A stretch of DNA of 64,000 nt, from assembly GCF_000003195.3 (NCBI RefSeq), contig NC_012873.2, forward strand, positions 68,457,615 to 68,521,614, written 5' to 3'. Below are positions 33,601 through 44,945 of this stretch, in pieces; within the stretch, counting starts at the first letter, position 1; each line of letters begins with the position of its first letter. The DNA comes from Sorghum bicolor (lineage: Eukaryota; Streptophyta; Magnoliopsida; Poales; Poaceae). Below the pieces are notes generated by a model. The model did not search any database, was not told the origin of the DNA, and was given only the letters and a program-made list of their open reading frames with translations. The translations under genes and the position numbers were made by a program.

Positions 33601-35771
33601 CCAGAATTTTTGTGCAGTTTCAGGGCAAACCCCTAATCTGAGCAAATCTTCGATTCTCTTTAGCAGGAATGTCGACAACCAAAGCAAGAAAGAGGTTAAA
33701 AAATTTTTCCCTGTCAACGACCTTCTTCCTAACATGATATACTTGGGTCATCCGCTTATCTTTAATCATTCAGACCGTTGTAAAGCTTATGATTTTATCA
33801 TCAATAAATTCAGAGCCAAACTCAACAAACTAAGATCAAACAAACTCAATCATGCAGGCCGTCTAACCTATATTAATTCGGTTCTGGCTTCAATTCCAAT
33901 CTACTATATGTCCACCATTCTTTTTTCGAAGAATTTCATTGATAAAATCACTGCTATCGTTAGAAAGTTCTGGTGGGCTGGGGTGCAGGATGAAAATGCT
34001 TCAACAAGCTTCCACTTTAGATCCTGGAAGGATATCTGTAGACCCAAGGATGAAGGAGGTCTAGGTATCAGAGACCTCTTCACAAAAGCCTCATTCTAAA
34101 TGCGGGTGGAAAATTGCAACTGGTAAGAACCAATTCCTTTCTGAAGTTCTTAAAGCAAAATATTTCCCTAACACTAGCTTCTGGAAATCTGGAAATCACT
34201 CAACTAAATCTGCCTTTTGGGCTTCTGTCACTAGTGTTAAGAACATCCTTCTCAACAACTGTACTGTTCAAGTTCATAACGGCAACTCTAGCATTTGGTC
34301 AACGCCTTGGTGTGATATCTGGAAAGAGATTTATGATCACATAAAGCTTCCTGTTACGGTGAATAGTCTTCCCAGTCGTATAGCTGATATATGGGACTCT
34401 AACAACCTAACCTGGAACAATGAAATTATAGAATTAATATTTGACATCCATGCTACCAACTCAATTAAGAGAGTGAAAACTGTACCTTCCACTGAAGATG
34501 ACAAAATTGTCTGGAAGCCATCAAAAAATGGAGACTGCACTGCACATAATGCATTCCACTATCTTAACAGTCTTTCCAGATTGCAGCTCCCTCAACAGGG
34601 CCCTAGAAGTATTAACCATGGTAGCTTGACCATCCTCAAGCGTGTTTGGAGGTGCAAAACTATTTCTCCAGTTATCAAGACTCTTATCTGGAGACTTATA
34701 AGACGAGCCATAGCCACGGGTGCTCGTGCAAACAGCCTCACTGAAAAGATTGATAAATCCTGTGCTTTATGTGGGGCAATTGAGAATGATGTGCATCTGT
34801 TTTTTTCACTGTGACTTTGCTAGGTCAGTCTGGTTCTCTTCCATAACCCCTTTACTATCCTCGTCCCTGCCTAATGAGGAAGATGGGGTTCAAGAATGTT
34901 TGCAAAAAATAATCAATTCAAAAACTACTGATGATATCTTGACGCAGGTTGTAACGTATCTTTGGTTCATCTGGAAGGCCAGAAATGATCGCCGTTTCAG
35001 GCAAAGGAACTGGTCTGTTTTGCAGGTGCACTTGGCAGTAAAAGCCCACATACAAGCGTACAGCGCTGTCCTTTTGAAGGAGCAATCGCAAAACCCCCAG
35101 AGACAAAACAAACATGACAAGGGGACAAATGAAATCCGGGAGCCTAATTGCTCCACTCACAACTCTTCTCAATGCAGGTTTACAGATGGTCCAGAGGAAT
35201 TAAGGTGCTTCACTGATGCCTCCATTGATCCGGGAGTATCCATTGACTCGCCAAAGGAGGCCGGCTTAGGAATCCACATACAAGAAGTCAAAACAAAAGT
35301 AACTTATCACATCAAAATAAGAATCAGCCAGGCTACCTCGGTAGTTATGGCTGAGGCGGCAGCATTAGCTTTTGCTGCTAAGATTGCTTCCAATTTGGAC
35401 TCCGACAGGATCATATTCTATACCGACAATCAGTTGCTTGTCAACTCCCTTAATGGCCACAACACTTCCTGGCTGCCATCATGGGATTCCAAACCATTCA
35501 TTCAGATGTTCATCAACTTCACTACCAACAGACGATCCCAGGTTCTCAAAATACCAAGAGCCAGGAACGCAATTGCCCATTCGTTGGCGAAATCAGCAGC
35601 TATTAGTACTAGCACTAGCCTGAGTTTTGTGCACTCATGTAACAATGCAGCACATGTAAACATCTGCCCTCTAAAAGAGGCGCTATGTAATTTACATTGG
35701 GACTCAGTCCCAAATATTGCAGCCTCCTGCTGCTAATAATAAATTTTGGCTTTTGTTCAAAAAAAAAAAAA
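30650..35771 (+). mobile_element. Long, inactive L1-clade LINE with RNase H domain
   Basis: Plus-strand non-LTR element ending in a 13-bp A-tail (about 35759-35771). The part before 31595 carries an acidic, Glu-rich ORF1-like segment (from about 30690), weakly supported. The endonuclease begins near 31600 (LLAWNCQG, ISETKK) and is broken by stops. RT lies in 31949-34099: NAAPGPDGFNAGFYK, YRPISLCNVIYKIIAK, KVDLAKAFDRIEW, IRQGCPLSPYLF, then FAND where an active enzyme has (F/Y)ADD. Frameshifts follow at about 34090 and 34815. zf-RVT is at 34620-34830 and RNase H at 35200-35600 (CFTDASIDPG, MAEAAALAFA, YTDNQLLVNSLN). The 5' boundary is uncertain; no TSD was found. Codons are AT-rich, unlike neighbouring genes. 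Confidence 0.88.
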
Positions 35772-36145
35772 CTAGCCTACCACACACTCACTCAGGCCTT
35801 TTCAGTTTTCAGTCTTCTTCAGGCACTAGAGATGCCACCACCACACCACACCCAACAAAGGGTTCCTCTTCCACTGTCTTTCGCGCGGGCGCATGAATAC
35901 ATTATTAAGCCCGACAATATAGTATACTATTATAGTACAGACTACCAAAGCTGATGCAGTGAGCCAACGTACGCTTCCAAACCAGATGAATAGTTTCTGG
36001 TTCTGTACTACATACAGTACATGATGAAAAGCCACTGGATAGTTTCAGGTTTGCATAAAAATGGATTAATGGTATCAACAGTCTCCAGTGCAGTACAGAA
36101 TTGGTAGCTTAAGAAATAATAATGCTACTGAAAAGTGGATTCTCA
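35772..36145. other. OEP21 3' flank
   Basis: Between the LINE tail and the last OEP21 exon. No ORF is supported; it probably holds the OEP21 3' UTR. Confidence 0.5.
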
Positions 36146-36291
36146 TCACATTTCAAATCTAACATCCCATTTCCCATCCATATAAGCATTCAGCGTCCAA
36201 CTGTTTTCTCTAAGCTGGAAATAAGGCACCTGCAGTCAAATAACAATAATAGTTTTAAAAGATCACGACAAGGCACAAAGACAATCTCTCT

Positions 36292-36329
<38 letters not shown>

Positions 36330-38185
36330 GTTTAGGTTTAGCCCCAAATCAGTAGCATCAGACCAAATGTGCAAAAAAATTCTACTCCCTCCGTCCCTGA
36401 AAGAATAGATTTCTAGCAAGTTTCAGACAGATTAGCATAGCTGCCAAATGACCAAGTTACCCTTAATTAATATGAGTTTCACCATTAAGATGCACAGGAA
36501 TCACTGCTTTGGGCTACGAGCTGTTCACGTCATTTACTCATCCAGCCAACTGTCCACCACTAAATGAAGGAGAGAGAGAGAGAGACGAGGCGTGTGCGTC
36601 TTGGATGCCACGATGAATACGAGGCGAGCAGTGGGGACCATATATCCTAGAAATTGATTTATTTGGGGACAAATTTTTAGGCCAGAAATCTATTCTTTCA
36701 GGGACGGAGGGAGTACAGTATACTGCTTCCAAGTATGTCAGCAAGATAGATAGCCACAACAAAAAGGGAATGCCTGATAAAACAACAAACTAGGATGCTG
36801 TGAATGTCAAACACCAAGAGGTGTTAAAAACAGCACACCAATTTATTTGCACTCAGGGCGATATACATATTTTACCCCAAAGGTGTCTCCAATGAACAAA
36901 CAAACAGTCCCGGCTGAAACCTCACTGGTGAAAAACAAACAATCCCAGCTGTAAATTTATTTTCAGAGAAAGTGCTCAGCGGTACTACTGCCCACGGAAA
37001 TGAGTGGCTACCTTAGTACATGGTTCTAGGATATTGTTACCGAGTCAAAAGTGATCCGGCCAGAAGCAATTATGTTAATATGCTATGGTCATAGGCAGGA
37101 GTGAACCAACATCACCTTGTAAGGGGAAAAGAATCAGAGAAATAATTTGCAATCTAAACCCTAACCTGTATGACTAGATAATTCACTCAGCTTGTGAATA
37201 TTTGCGGCTTTTGAACACTGCATTTGTTCATGATTAATCATGTTTCACCGCCCTACACCCAAACATTCTACTCTCTGCATAAAAATATGACCATGATCGC
37301 TAAAAGGAAGCAGCTTTTGCATTTCATGCATAAATGAAGCGATTGGTCATGCGAATGGTCTGATTACCTTGTCATCCAATTCGTAGCCAACTTTGAGCCT
37401 TACATCTTGGCCCTGTTTGAAGTCAAGTATGGTCCAGGCCAATTCAACGGCTCCAGATGTCTTTGTCTGCAAGGACCAAGGAGCACAGGCTGAAACTGAG
37501 AGCAGGGTTGAGGTGTGGTTAAATAAGATCACACGGGACAGGACAGGACTGACAGGAAACGTATTTTTGCATTGCTATATGCGAGAAAGTTACCGGCTTG
37601 AACTCTTTGTCGATAAGTAGGCGTCCTTTGAGGTTTAGGCCTAGAAAGCCATTGTCTGGTCTGAAGAGGACGGCCTTCTTGGCGCGAAGGCTGTAGGTGA
37701 GGTCATCGCCGTTGTGCAACTGGACGCCAGCTCCGAGGTTGGCTGATAGCTAGACATGGCATTTTTTTATTTTAAGTTTTGGCAAATTGGTTGTAAAAGG
37801 AAGGATTGGTTGGCAGGCATGGAGAGGGAATGAGCTGACGGCTGACCTGGGGGTAGAAGTGCCTGACAAAGAGAGCGAGGTAACTCGGGGCAGTAACTCC
37901 GGCGGGGCTTGTGTGGAGGTCGAGCTCCGCATGAGCCTGCGCGGCAGCCGTGGAGTTGAACGGATCGAAACACAACCGAGCCGAATCAAATTGAGAGGGT
38001 GAGACGACTGAATGAATGCTGGATTGGAAGGCAGAAACTAACTAAAGGGAGAGGAGGAGGAGGAGGAGGAGGAGGAGGAGGAAGGGCAGCTGCACCTGCA
38101 GCAGCGAGCTGTGGCCGAGGGGCAGCTTCTCCTTGGCGTGGATGCGGAGGCCGCCGCCACTGCGCAGGCGCAGCGAGGTCTCCAT
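36146..38185 (-). CDS. OEP21: Outer envelope pore protein 21 (OEP21), plastid
   Basis: OEP21 is a beta-barrel, anion-selective channel of the plastid outer envelope; pea OEP21 passes phosphorylated sugars and is regulated by ATP and triose phosphates. Five exons, 38185-38096, 37936-37847, 37749-37594, 37466-37368 and 36229-36146, give 172 residues, close to the pea protein. All introns are GT-AG and every exon length is a multiple of three. Landmarks in order: [98 protein letters not shown] and, in the last exon, [19 protein letters not shown]. There is no transit peptide, as expected for an outer-envelope barrel. The last intron (36230-37367) contains a Stowaway MITE. The final exon is short and was found by motif, not by a long ORF. 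Confidence 0.93.
36296..36327. repeat. CT dinucleotide run in OEP21 intron 4
   Basis: About 14-16 CT units, 70 bp upstream of the last OEP21 exon (which lies on the minus strand). Confidence 0.85.
36383..36715. mobile_element. Stowaway MITE with near-perfect 30-bp ends
   Basis: 333 bp with inverted ends TACTCCCTCCGTCCCTGAAA continuing AGAATAGATTTCT, matched exactly by the complement at the right end. TA at both ends fits Stowaway insertion. It lies in the last OEP21 intron. The near-perfect ends suggest a young copy. Confidence 0.92.
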
Positions 38186-38974
38186 GGGCGGGCAGCGGGC
38201 TTGGCCGCTTGAGAAGAGGGACGGAGCGAGAGAGCAGCTCCCGCAGTCGCGCCACGATAGGTCCGGTAGGGTTTACTCTGAGACTCCGGCGGCGGGGGCG
38301 GGGGCGGGCGGACTGGACCTGGACTGCGACGAGGTGAGGCAAGGCCGAATTGCCGATTAGCCGCCGCCGGCCGGCCGGTAAGATAGGGAGAAGAGACGAT
38401 GGGCCATGGGCGGGGCCGGATAGGCCGGGGCACATCATCATCCTGGGCTGGCCGGCGGCCGCTCTGGGCTCCCTTTCCCTCCCTTTTTTCTGAGGCTGGC
38501 CTAGCAACCTTGTTGCCATTTTGCCTTTCATTTTTCCCATTTGCCAATATAGCAGGAAACACATCCGTGATTCTAAAAAAAGGGACTTGCTAGTCTACTA
38601 GTGGTTCCAAAATATAAGTGGATCTTAGGCAAGCCCCTTTTTAATATAAATATTAGATTTACCTGTATTATTGGATTTGTTATGAACTACTACTACGTAA
38701 TAATTTCTTTTAAAAGATATGAACATACCCATTTAATACAACATATAGTATTTTCAAATCAAATTACTATATATATGGGACATATATTATTTTCGTAGAT
38801 GATAGATGAGATGAGAGTACCCACAGAATGGATACGGGGTAGCTTCGCCATTAAGCCACGCAGCAGTAGATAGGAAAGAAGAGAAGAGAAGAGAAGAGAA
38901 GAGCGGCATGGTCCTTTTCGGTCCGACCTACCGCCACATATGATTGACGTACCTAATCATCATCATTAGACTAG
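38186..38974. other. OEP21 upstream region and intergenic DNA
   Basis: Should hold the OEP21 leader and promoter (GC-rich up to about 38480), then AT-rich DNA and an AGAAG run at 38878-38902. No gene seen; ORFs here are antisense or low complexity. Confidence 0.45.
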
Positions 38975-39239
38975 GACTCCCTCCATCCCAAATTATAAAG
39001 TCATTCCAAGAATCTTAAAGAGTCAAAACATTTTCACGTTTGACCAAAATTATAGAGAGAAATACTAAGATTTATAACGGAAAATGAGTATACTATGAAA
39101 ATATAGTTAAGGAAGAATCTAATGATACTTAGTTGGTATCATAATAATTATTATTTTATCATATAAATTTGGTCAAACTTAGAAAAGTTTGGCTCTCTAA
39201 GATTCTTGGAATGAGTTACCATTTGAAATGGAGGGAGTA
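38975..39239. mobile_element. Stowaway-like MITE
   Basis: Left GACTCCCTCCATCCCAAATT and right end, the complement of TACTCCCTCCATTTCAAATG, form inverted repeats. Same family as 17928 and 25656. Confidence 0.78.
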
Positions 39240-39247
39240 GTAAATAA

Positions 39248-39411
39248 GGCCTTGTTTAGTTCCAAATCTTTTTGCAAAATAGACACCGTAGCATTTTTGT
39301 TTGTATTTAACAAATATTAATTATCAAATTAGGAACTAAAAGATTCGTCTCGCAAATTACAGGTAATCTATATAATTATTATTTTTTGTCTATATTTAAT
39401 GTTTCATGCTG
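39248..39411. mobile_element. CTTGTTTAG-family MITE, 3'-truncated
   Basis: Starts GGCCTTGTTTAGTTCC after TAA and follows the family to ATTTAATGTTTCATGC, then is replaced by unrelated sequence. The right end is missing. Confidence 0.75.
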
Positions 39412-39460
39412 AATTCTTTTTTTGAACAAATCAAGGCTAAGTGACCGTTGAGGCTTAAGG

Positions 39461-39755
39461 GGGTGTCTAGTTCCTCTATTATTTTTTAAAAAAATGGATT
39501 TTAGTTTATCATTTTGTATAATAGAACTAACACCATGCAAATTTTTTGGTAAAAGAATAATAAGTCTTCATTTTAAATTTTGACTTGAAGAGGCCGAAAA
39601 ATCCAAAAAGGCTTAAGAGACCCTAATTAGGTCAATAAATTCTGTATTTTAGATGGAACTAAATATGAACTTAAAAATTTTAGCATTTTATATTTTATCA
39701 CTCTAAAATAGTTGATATTTTGTATTTTATATTCTATGAGGAACTGAACACACCC
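39461..39755. mobile_element. MITE-like element
   Basis: Inverted ends GGGTGTCTAGTTCCTC and GAGGAACTGAACACACCC (one gap). AT-rich interior. No clear TSD. Confidence 0.55.
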
Positions 39756-40865
39756 TGAGTGTGCGTAAATTCTTTTCTCTCTTTGACCTGCTTAAGGAAA
39801 GGTAAGCCAATTCTCAGATAAAAAAAGAGGAAAGGTGCGCGGAACGAAATGGAGTGGAAAAAGGAAAGAAACAAAGGGGACGGTACATGAATGGAATCAT
39901 TTAATAGAAATTCACAGTTCTTCTAAATATATGGCGTGTTTAATTTGTTGGTTTATTGTAACCTCGCTAGGAATCTTAGCCATAAGCCTGTTTTCAGAGA
40001 GCCAGGAGACGTTTATTTGGTTACTTGCACTGCTGAACCGGGTTAGGATAAGCTTATGTTTGGTTTGTTGTGCAAAGGGCATAAAGTCACATCTTCCTTC
40101 AATAGATAATTCTACCTCTTCTTAGTCATTTCATCAAACACTTGGAGCTTATCCATTTGCCATGGCCTACACCTGGACCCTGCTGGGCGAGCGAGGAGGG
40201 GCAAAGGGAGGAGGGGGCAAACCTCCTATCATGGTGGACTCGAAAAGCCAGGACCTTGCCATGCGGACGAGCATGGCTTCCATGACAGAGTCCATAGGCC
40301 ACGAGCCCCACCCGTCGGGCGAGTCCAAGGTCGCGCGCATCGCCACCATGCCATGTGAGCCAGTAGGGCGATGGAGGAGGCGAAGGAGCGGTAGCGCACG
40401 AGCATAGATGAGTTAGAGGAGCGAAGCCGCCGCAAGTATGGAGGAGAAGGAGGAGCTCGGCTGGATATGGAGGAGGAGCTCACCGGAGTCGTTCGGTCGG
40501 ATCTGAAGGAGGAAGAGGAGGAGCTCGCCGCTTGTAGTCCTCGGGGCCTCAAGCATACGCACTCCGGTGCACGGAGAGAGGGCGCGGTGGTGCTAGTGAC
40601 TCGTGGCTAGGCATGGTCCCAAGCGAAGGTTAGAGTTGTGGGTGGTAGGAGACCACGATTGCGAGCGTAGCCAAGCCTGGCTCCTAGAAAACAGCCAACC
40701 CTTTGCGTTTTTCTGGAGTCAGGCTAAATGGTGGTCGGTGGCTTCATGGAGCCTAGTTTGAATTTCTAAACGGACAACCAAATAGCCTAAAGATGGCTCT
40801 GTGGAGCCTGGTCGGGACTTACCACCCAACCAAATACAGGATCCACGAGCGGGACGGCCCAGTAA
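39756..40865. other. Unassigned DNA with a GC-rich core
   Basis: No recognisable gene. A GC-rich patch (40160-40600) gives ORFs on both strands without known motifs. It may be captured sequence inside a transposon, but no ends were found. Confidence 0.4.
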
Positions 40866-41096
40866 GGCCTTGATTAGTTTACTCTAAAACCCAAAAACTT
40901 TTCAAGATTTCCCATCATATTGAATTTTGTGGCACATGCATATAACATTAAATATAGATATAAAATAACTAATTGCACAGTTACTTATAATTTGTAGGAC
41001 GATCTTTTGAGCCTAGTTAGTCCATGATTGGACAATTAATTGTCAAATAAAAACGAAAGTACTACATTAGCTAAAAACTTTTCACCTACAAGGGCC
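40866..41096. mobile_element. CTTGTTTAG-family element, diverged
   Basis: Starts GGCCTTGATTAGTTTAC after TAA. The interior follows the family (ATGCATATAACATTAAATAT, CTAATTGCACAGTTA). Its right end abuts the next copy. Confidence 0.75.
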
Positions 41097-41335
41097 TTGT
41101 TTAGTCGAGGAGGTGAAAAGCTTTTAGATACTGTAATATTTTTTGTTTTTATTTGATAATTATTATCTAATTATAGATTAACTAGACTTAAAAGTTTTGT
41201 CTCGCAAATTATAAGTATATTATGTAATTAGTTATTTTTTATTTATATTTAATATTTTCGTATATGTACCATAAGATTTGATATGATGAGAAATCTTAAT
41301 TTTTTCTGAATTATAGAGGTAACTAAAACAAGGCC
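41093..41335. mobile_element. CTTGTTTAG-family element
   Basis: Starts GGCCTTGTTTAGTCGAGG, ends AACTAAAACAAGGCC. The interior is in reverse orientation relative to the preceding copy. Confidence 0.78.
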
Positions 41336-41403
41336 ATATATGCAAAGCCTAAAATTTGGAGACAAAAGAAGCAGGTGCTCGAGGTCGCGCGGAGGTCGAG
41401 GAA

Positions 41404-41642
41404 GGTCGTGTTTAGTTGCGAAAAGATTTTGAATTTTGATAATGTAGCATTTTCGTTTGTTTGTGGCAAATATTGTCCAATTATAAATTAACTAGGCTCA
41501 AAAGATTCGTCTCGTAAATTACAGACAAACTATGTAATTAGAATTTATTTTTTTATATATTTAATGCTTCATACATTTGTCACAACATTTGATGTGACGG
41601 AGAATCTTGAAAAGTTTTTGAATTTCGAGGTGAACTAAGGCC
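41404..41642. mobile_element. CTTGTTTAG-family element
   Basis: Starts GGTCGTGTTTAGTTGCG and ends GAACTAAGGCC, where the right end overlaps the start of the next copy. Interior typical (TTTAATGCTTCATACATTTG). Confidence 0.72.
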
Positions 41643-41820
41643 TTGTTTAGTTCCGAAAACATTTTGGTTTTTGGAACTGTAACACTTTCGTTTTTATTTA
41701 ATAAATATTGTCCAATCATGAAGTAACTAGATTTAAAAGATTCATCTCGTAATTTACAGATAAACTGTGTAATTAGTTTTTATTTTCGTCTATATTTAAT
41801 ACTCTAGATAAAACAAAGCC
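41639..41820. mobile_element. CTTGTTTAG-family element, internally deleted
   Basis: Starts GGCCTTGTTTAGTTCCG and ends AAAACAAAGCC followed by TAA. About 60 bp shorter than full copies, with the segment before the right end missing. Confidence 0.72.
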
Positions 41821-42476
41821 TAAACAACTCCCCAACTCCCCAAGAGTAAAACGCGGGCCTCGTCTCTTTCCCTCTACACCTCTGCTGCTGCGTGTGTACG
41901 TGTACCCACCACCACTGGGCTACTGGCAGCAACTGCGAAAAAGTGAGGCGAGTGAAAGCAGGCAGGCGGCCATGCTTTTCGGGGGAAGGAGAGGAGAGGG
42001 AAGGGAAAGCAGCACACAGCAAAGCAAAGCAGCACTCCACTGGGGGGGGACTGGGAGCGCCGCGCCTCTCTCCTAGTCTACTCTCCTCTCCTCTTGTTCG
42101 CACCAGCAGTCCAGTAGTACCATACCACCGAGAACCAGAAATCAATTCAATTCCTCCTCGCGCACGAGCACGATCCATCATCCGGAGGCGACTCCCCTCC
42201 TTCCTTCCTTCCTTCCCAGATACGAGTATACGAGTCTCTCTCTCCCTCGGTCAGTTTTTTGTTTTTCCTTTTTTCTTTCTTTCTTTCAATTCAGAAAAGT
42301 TTCTTCTCAAATCGAATTATTTATGTTATGTATAAATAATTCCATGCGGGTTTGGCTGTTGCAGGGGAGGGAGGGAGGGAGAGCGGATTGATCATCAGGA
42401 AGACGAGGAGGAAGAAAAACATTCACTTGCTGCTGCTGCTGCTGCTAGTCAGTAGCCGAGGACCCGCCCCATACCC
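41821..42476 (+). promoter_or_regulatory. Callose synthase upstream region and leader
   Basis: GC- and pyrimidine-rich DNA directly before the callose synthase ATG. A donor-like CTCG|GTCAGT at 42249/42250 and an acceptor TTTGGCTGTTGCAG ending at 42365 suggest a leader intron of about 116 bp. CTTCC repeats lie at 42198-42217. No convincing TATA box. The five tandem MITE-family copies end at the left edge of this segment. Confidence 0.45.
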
Positions 42477-44910
42477 ATGGCGTCCTCCTCGGGGGGCGGC
42501 GGGGGCCGCAGGTTGGCCCCCGGGGGAGACGCCTCCCCCGCCTCCGCCGGCGCCAGGAGGATCTACCGCACCCAGACCGCCGGTAACCTCGGCGACTCCA
42601 TATTCGACAGCGAGGTCGTCCCGTCGTCGCTTGTCGAGATCGCGCCCATCCTGCGTGTGGCCAACGAGGTGGAGGCCAGCAACCCGCGAGTAGCCTACCT
42701 CTGTGAGTGTTCACTTGCCTTTGTCTTGCTTCCCTCTTCCTCTGCAGTCACATCACATGCCTCCCCCCCTTCCTCTCCAGGCCGCTTCTACGCCTTCGAG
42801 AAGGCGCATCGCCTCGACCCCACCTCCAGCGGCCGTGGCGTCCGCCAGTTCAAAACCGCCCTGCTGCAGAGGCTCGAGAGGGAGAACGATCCCACGCTCA
42901 AGGGCAGGGTCAAGCAGAGTGACGCCAGAGAAATGCAGAGCTTCTACCAGCACTACTACAAGAAGTACATTCAGGCGCTTCAAAACGCTGCCGATAAAGC
43001 CGACCGGTCTGTCTCTTCCTCCTTCATCTTATTTCATTCCTTCATTCAATTCATTCCAATTCATTATTACTACTTATCAAACTGCCGCCGTACTCATTCA
43101 ATTCATTATATATATAAAGTACCAAATCGACTGATCAATCCATACATCCATCCATCCCTAGGGCTCAGCTCACCAAAGCTTATCAAACTGCCGCCGTGCT
43201 CTTTGAGGTCCTCAAAGCCGTCAATGTTTCCCAGAAAATCGAAGTCGATCAGTCGGTAACCATCACTGCCTTTCTTGCTGGAGTACCATTCATATTTGCA
43301 CTAGTAGCTTTCTTGTCGTTTCACTTCTACTTGGCTGGTTGCATCTCCTTCCTATTGCACCTCTCTTTAATTCCCTATTCACACAATACAACCGCCCCCT
43401 TGCAGATTCTCGAGACGCACAACCAGGTCGAGGAAAAGAAGAAGCTATACCTTCCTTACAATATCCTCCCGCTTGATCCTGACAGCGCCAACCAGGCTAT
43501 CATGCGCTATCCTGAGGTTGCCACCTATTTCATATCAACTTATCATCATTCATAATCTCACAGGATGGTTATGCATTTACGCTATGACTTATATGTTGCC
43601 TTGCATGTGTCGTCACTATGTGTTGTGTAGATCCAAGCTGCTTTCCATGCTCTTCGCAACACCAGAGGTCTGCCATGGCCCAAGGAACACGACAAGAAGC
43701 CCGATGCAGATCTTCTTGCCTGGCTTCAGGCCATGTTTGGATTCCAGGTTATCCATCTTTTCACCATCCTCTCTAGTTTCGTATAAGATTTTTATGACCA
43801 TAACTGTTTCTGACCTCTGAATCCATGCTCTCCAACTTTGCTCATCACTTTGCAGAAAGATAACGTATCCAACCAAAGGGAGCATCTCATACTTTTGCTT
43901 GCCAACGTGCACATAAGACAGATTCCCAAACCTGAACAACAACCAAAGGTATCCCCTTTGATCAATATCATATCAAACACATGAGGTGCTTCATGCTTGT
44001 GGCATTTACCCATTTCTTACTGGCTGATGTTCTCAGTTGGATGACCGAGCGCTGGATACAGTAATGAAGAAGCTATTTAAGAATTATAAGAGATGGTGCA
44101 AATATCTTGGCCGCAAAAGCAGCTTATGGTATGAGATGCTCATGATTCTGTAAAGAGCTGCAGTTATATGCTCTGCTCAATACCGATTGACTCATGAATT
44201 GATCATTTCCATTCTAGGTTGCCGACTATCCAACAGGAGGTGCAACAACGCAAGCTTCTCTATATGGGTCTTTATCTGCTCATATGGGGCGAGGCAGCTA
44301 ACCTGAGATTCATGCCAGAGTGTCTTTGCTACATCTATCATCATGTATGGACAATCCTGAGTTTTCCAAAATAAGTTTATTACATTGTATACTTACTAGA
44401 CTATTGAAGTGAATCTTGCAAGGGTTTAGTTCTTCTAACATAAACAATTGTCTGGTGTGACGAAAATTTGATTGAGAAATAGTATGATTTTAGCTTATGT
44501 GATCTTTGCTTGCACAAAGCTGTTGGCATAATATGAACAATCACATTCTGTCCGCTTCCACAGTTTGTGAGAATGCTTATGTTGGGTGCAATTTTGCTTT
44601 GGTACAAGGACAAACCATGCAAAAGAGTTGAATAAAATAGTCTCCCTCTAGCTACCTCGTGTACACAGTTCCTCAGTACATCATTAGCAATTTCTTCCTC
44701 TAGTTATGAAATAGTTATATAGACAATGACGCTATCCCAAAGCTGCAATTTTGACCAATAATTTAGATTGCAGTACATATATGGACCTTGCAAATTATCA
44801 TACTGCACTAGTATGATTTCAAAATAATATACACATTTGGTTTTCGTGTGCCAAATCTAAATATTTGTACATATACAGATATACATAGCTTAAAAAGTTT
44901 GTTTGCGTCA

Positions 44911-44945
<35 letters not shown>

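Noticed and set aside
40140..40560. GC-rich ORFs on both strands
   Set aside because: No domain, biased composition, no splice signals in context. Left as unassigned DNA.
41804..42181. 125-residue minus-strand ORF before callose synthase
   Set aside because: Overlaps a MITE end and the callose synthase leader; low complexity and no motif.
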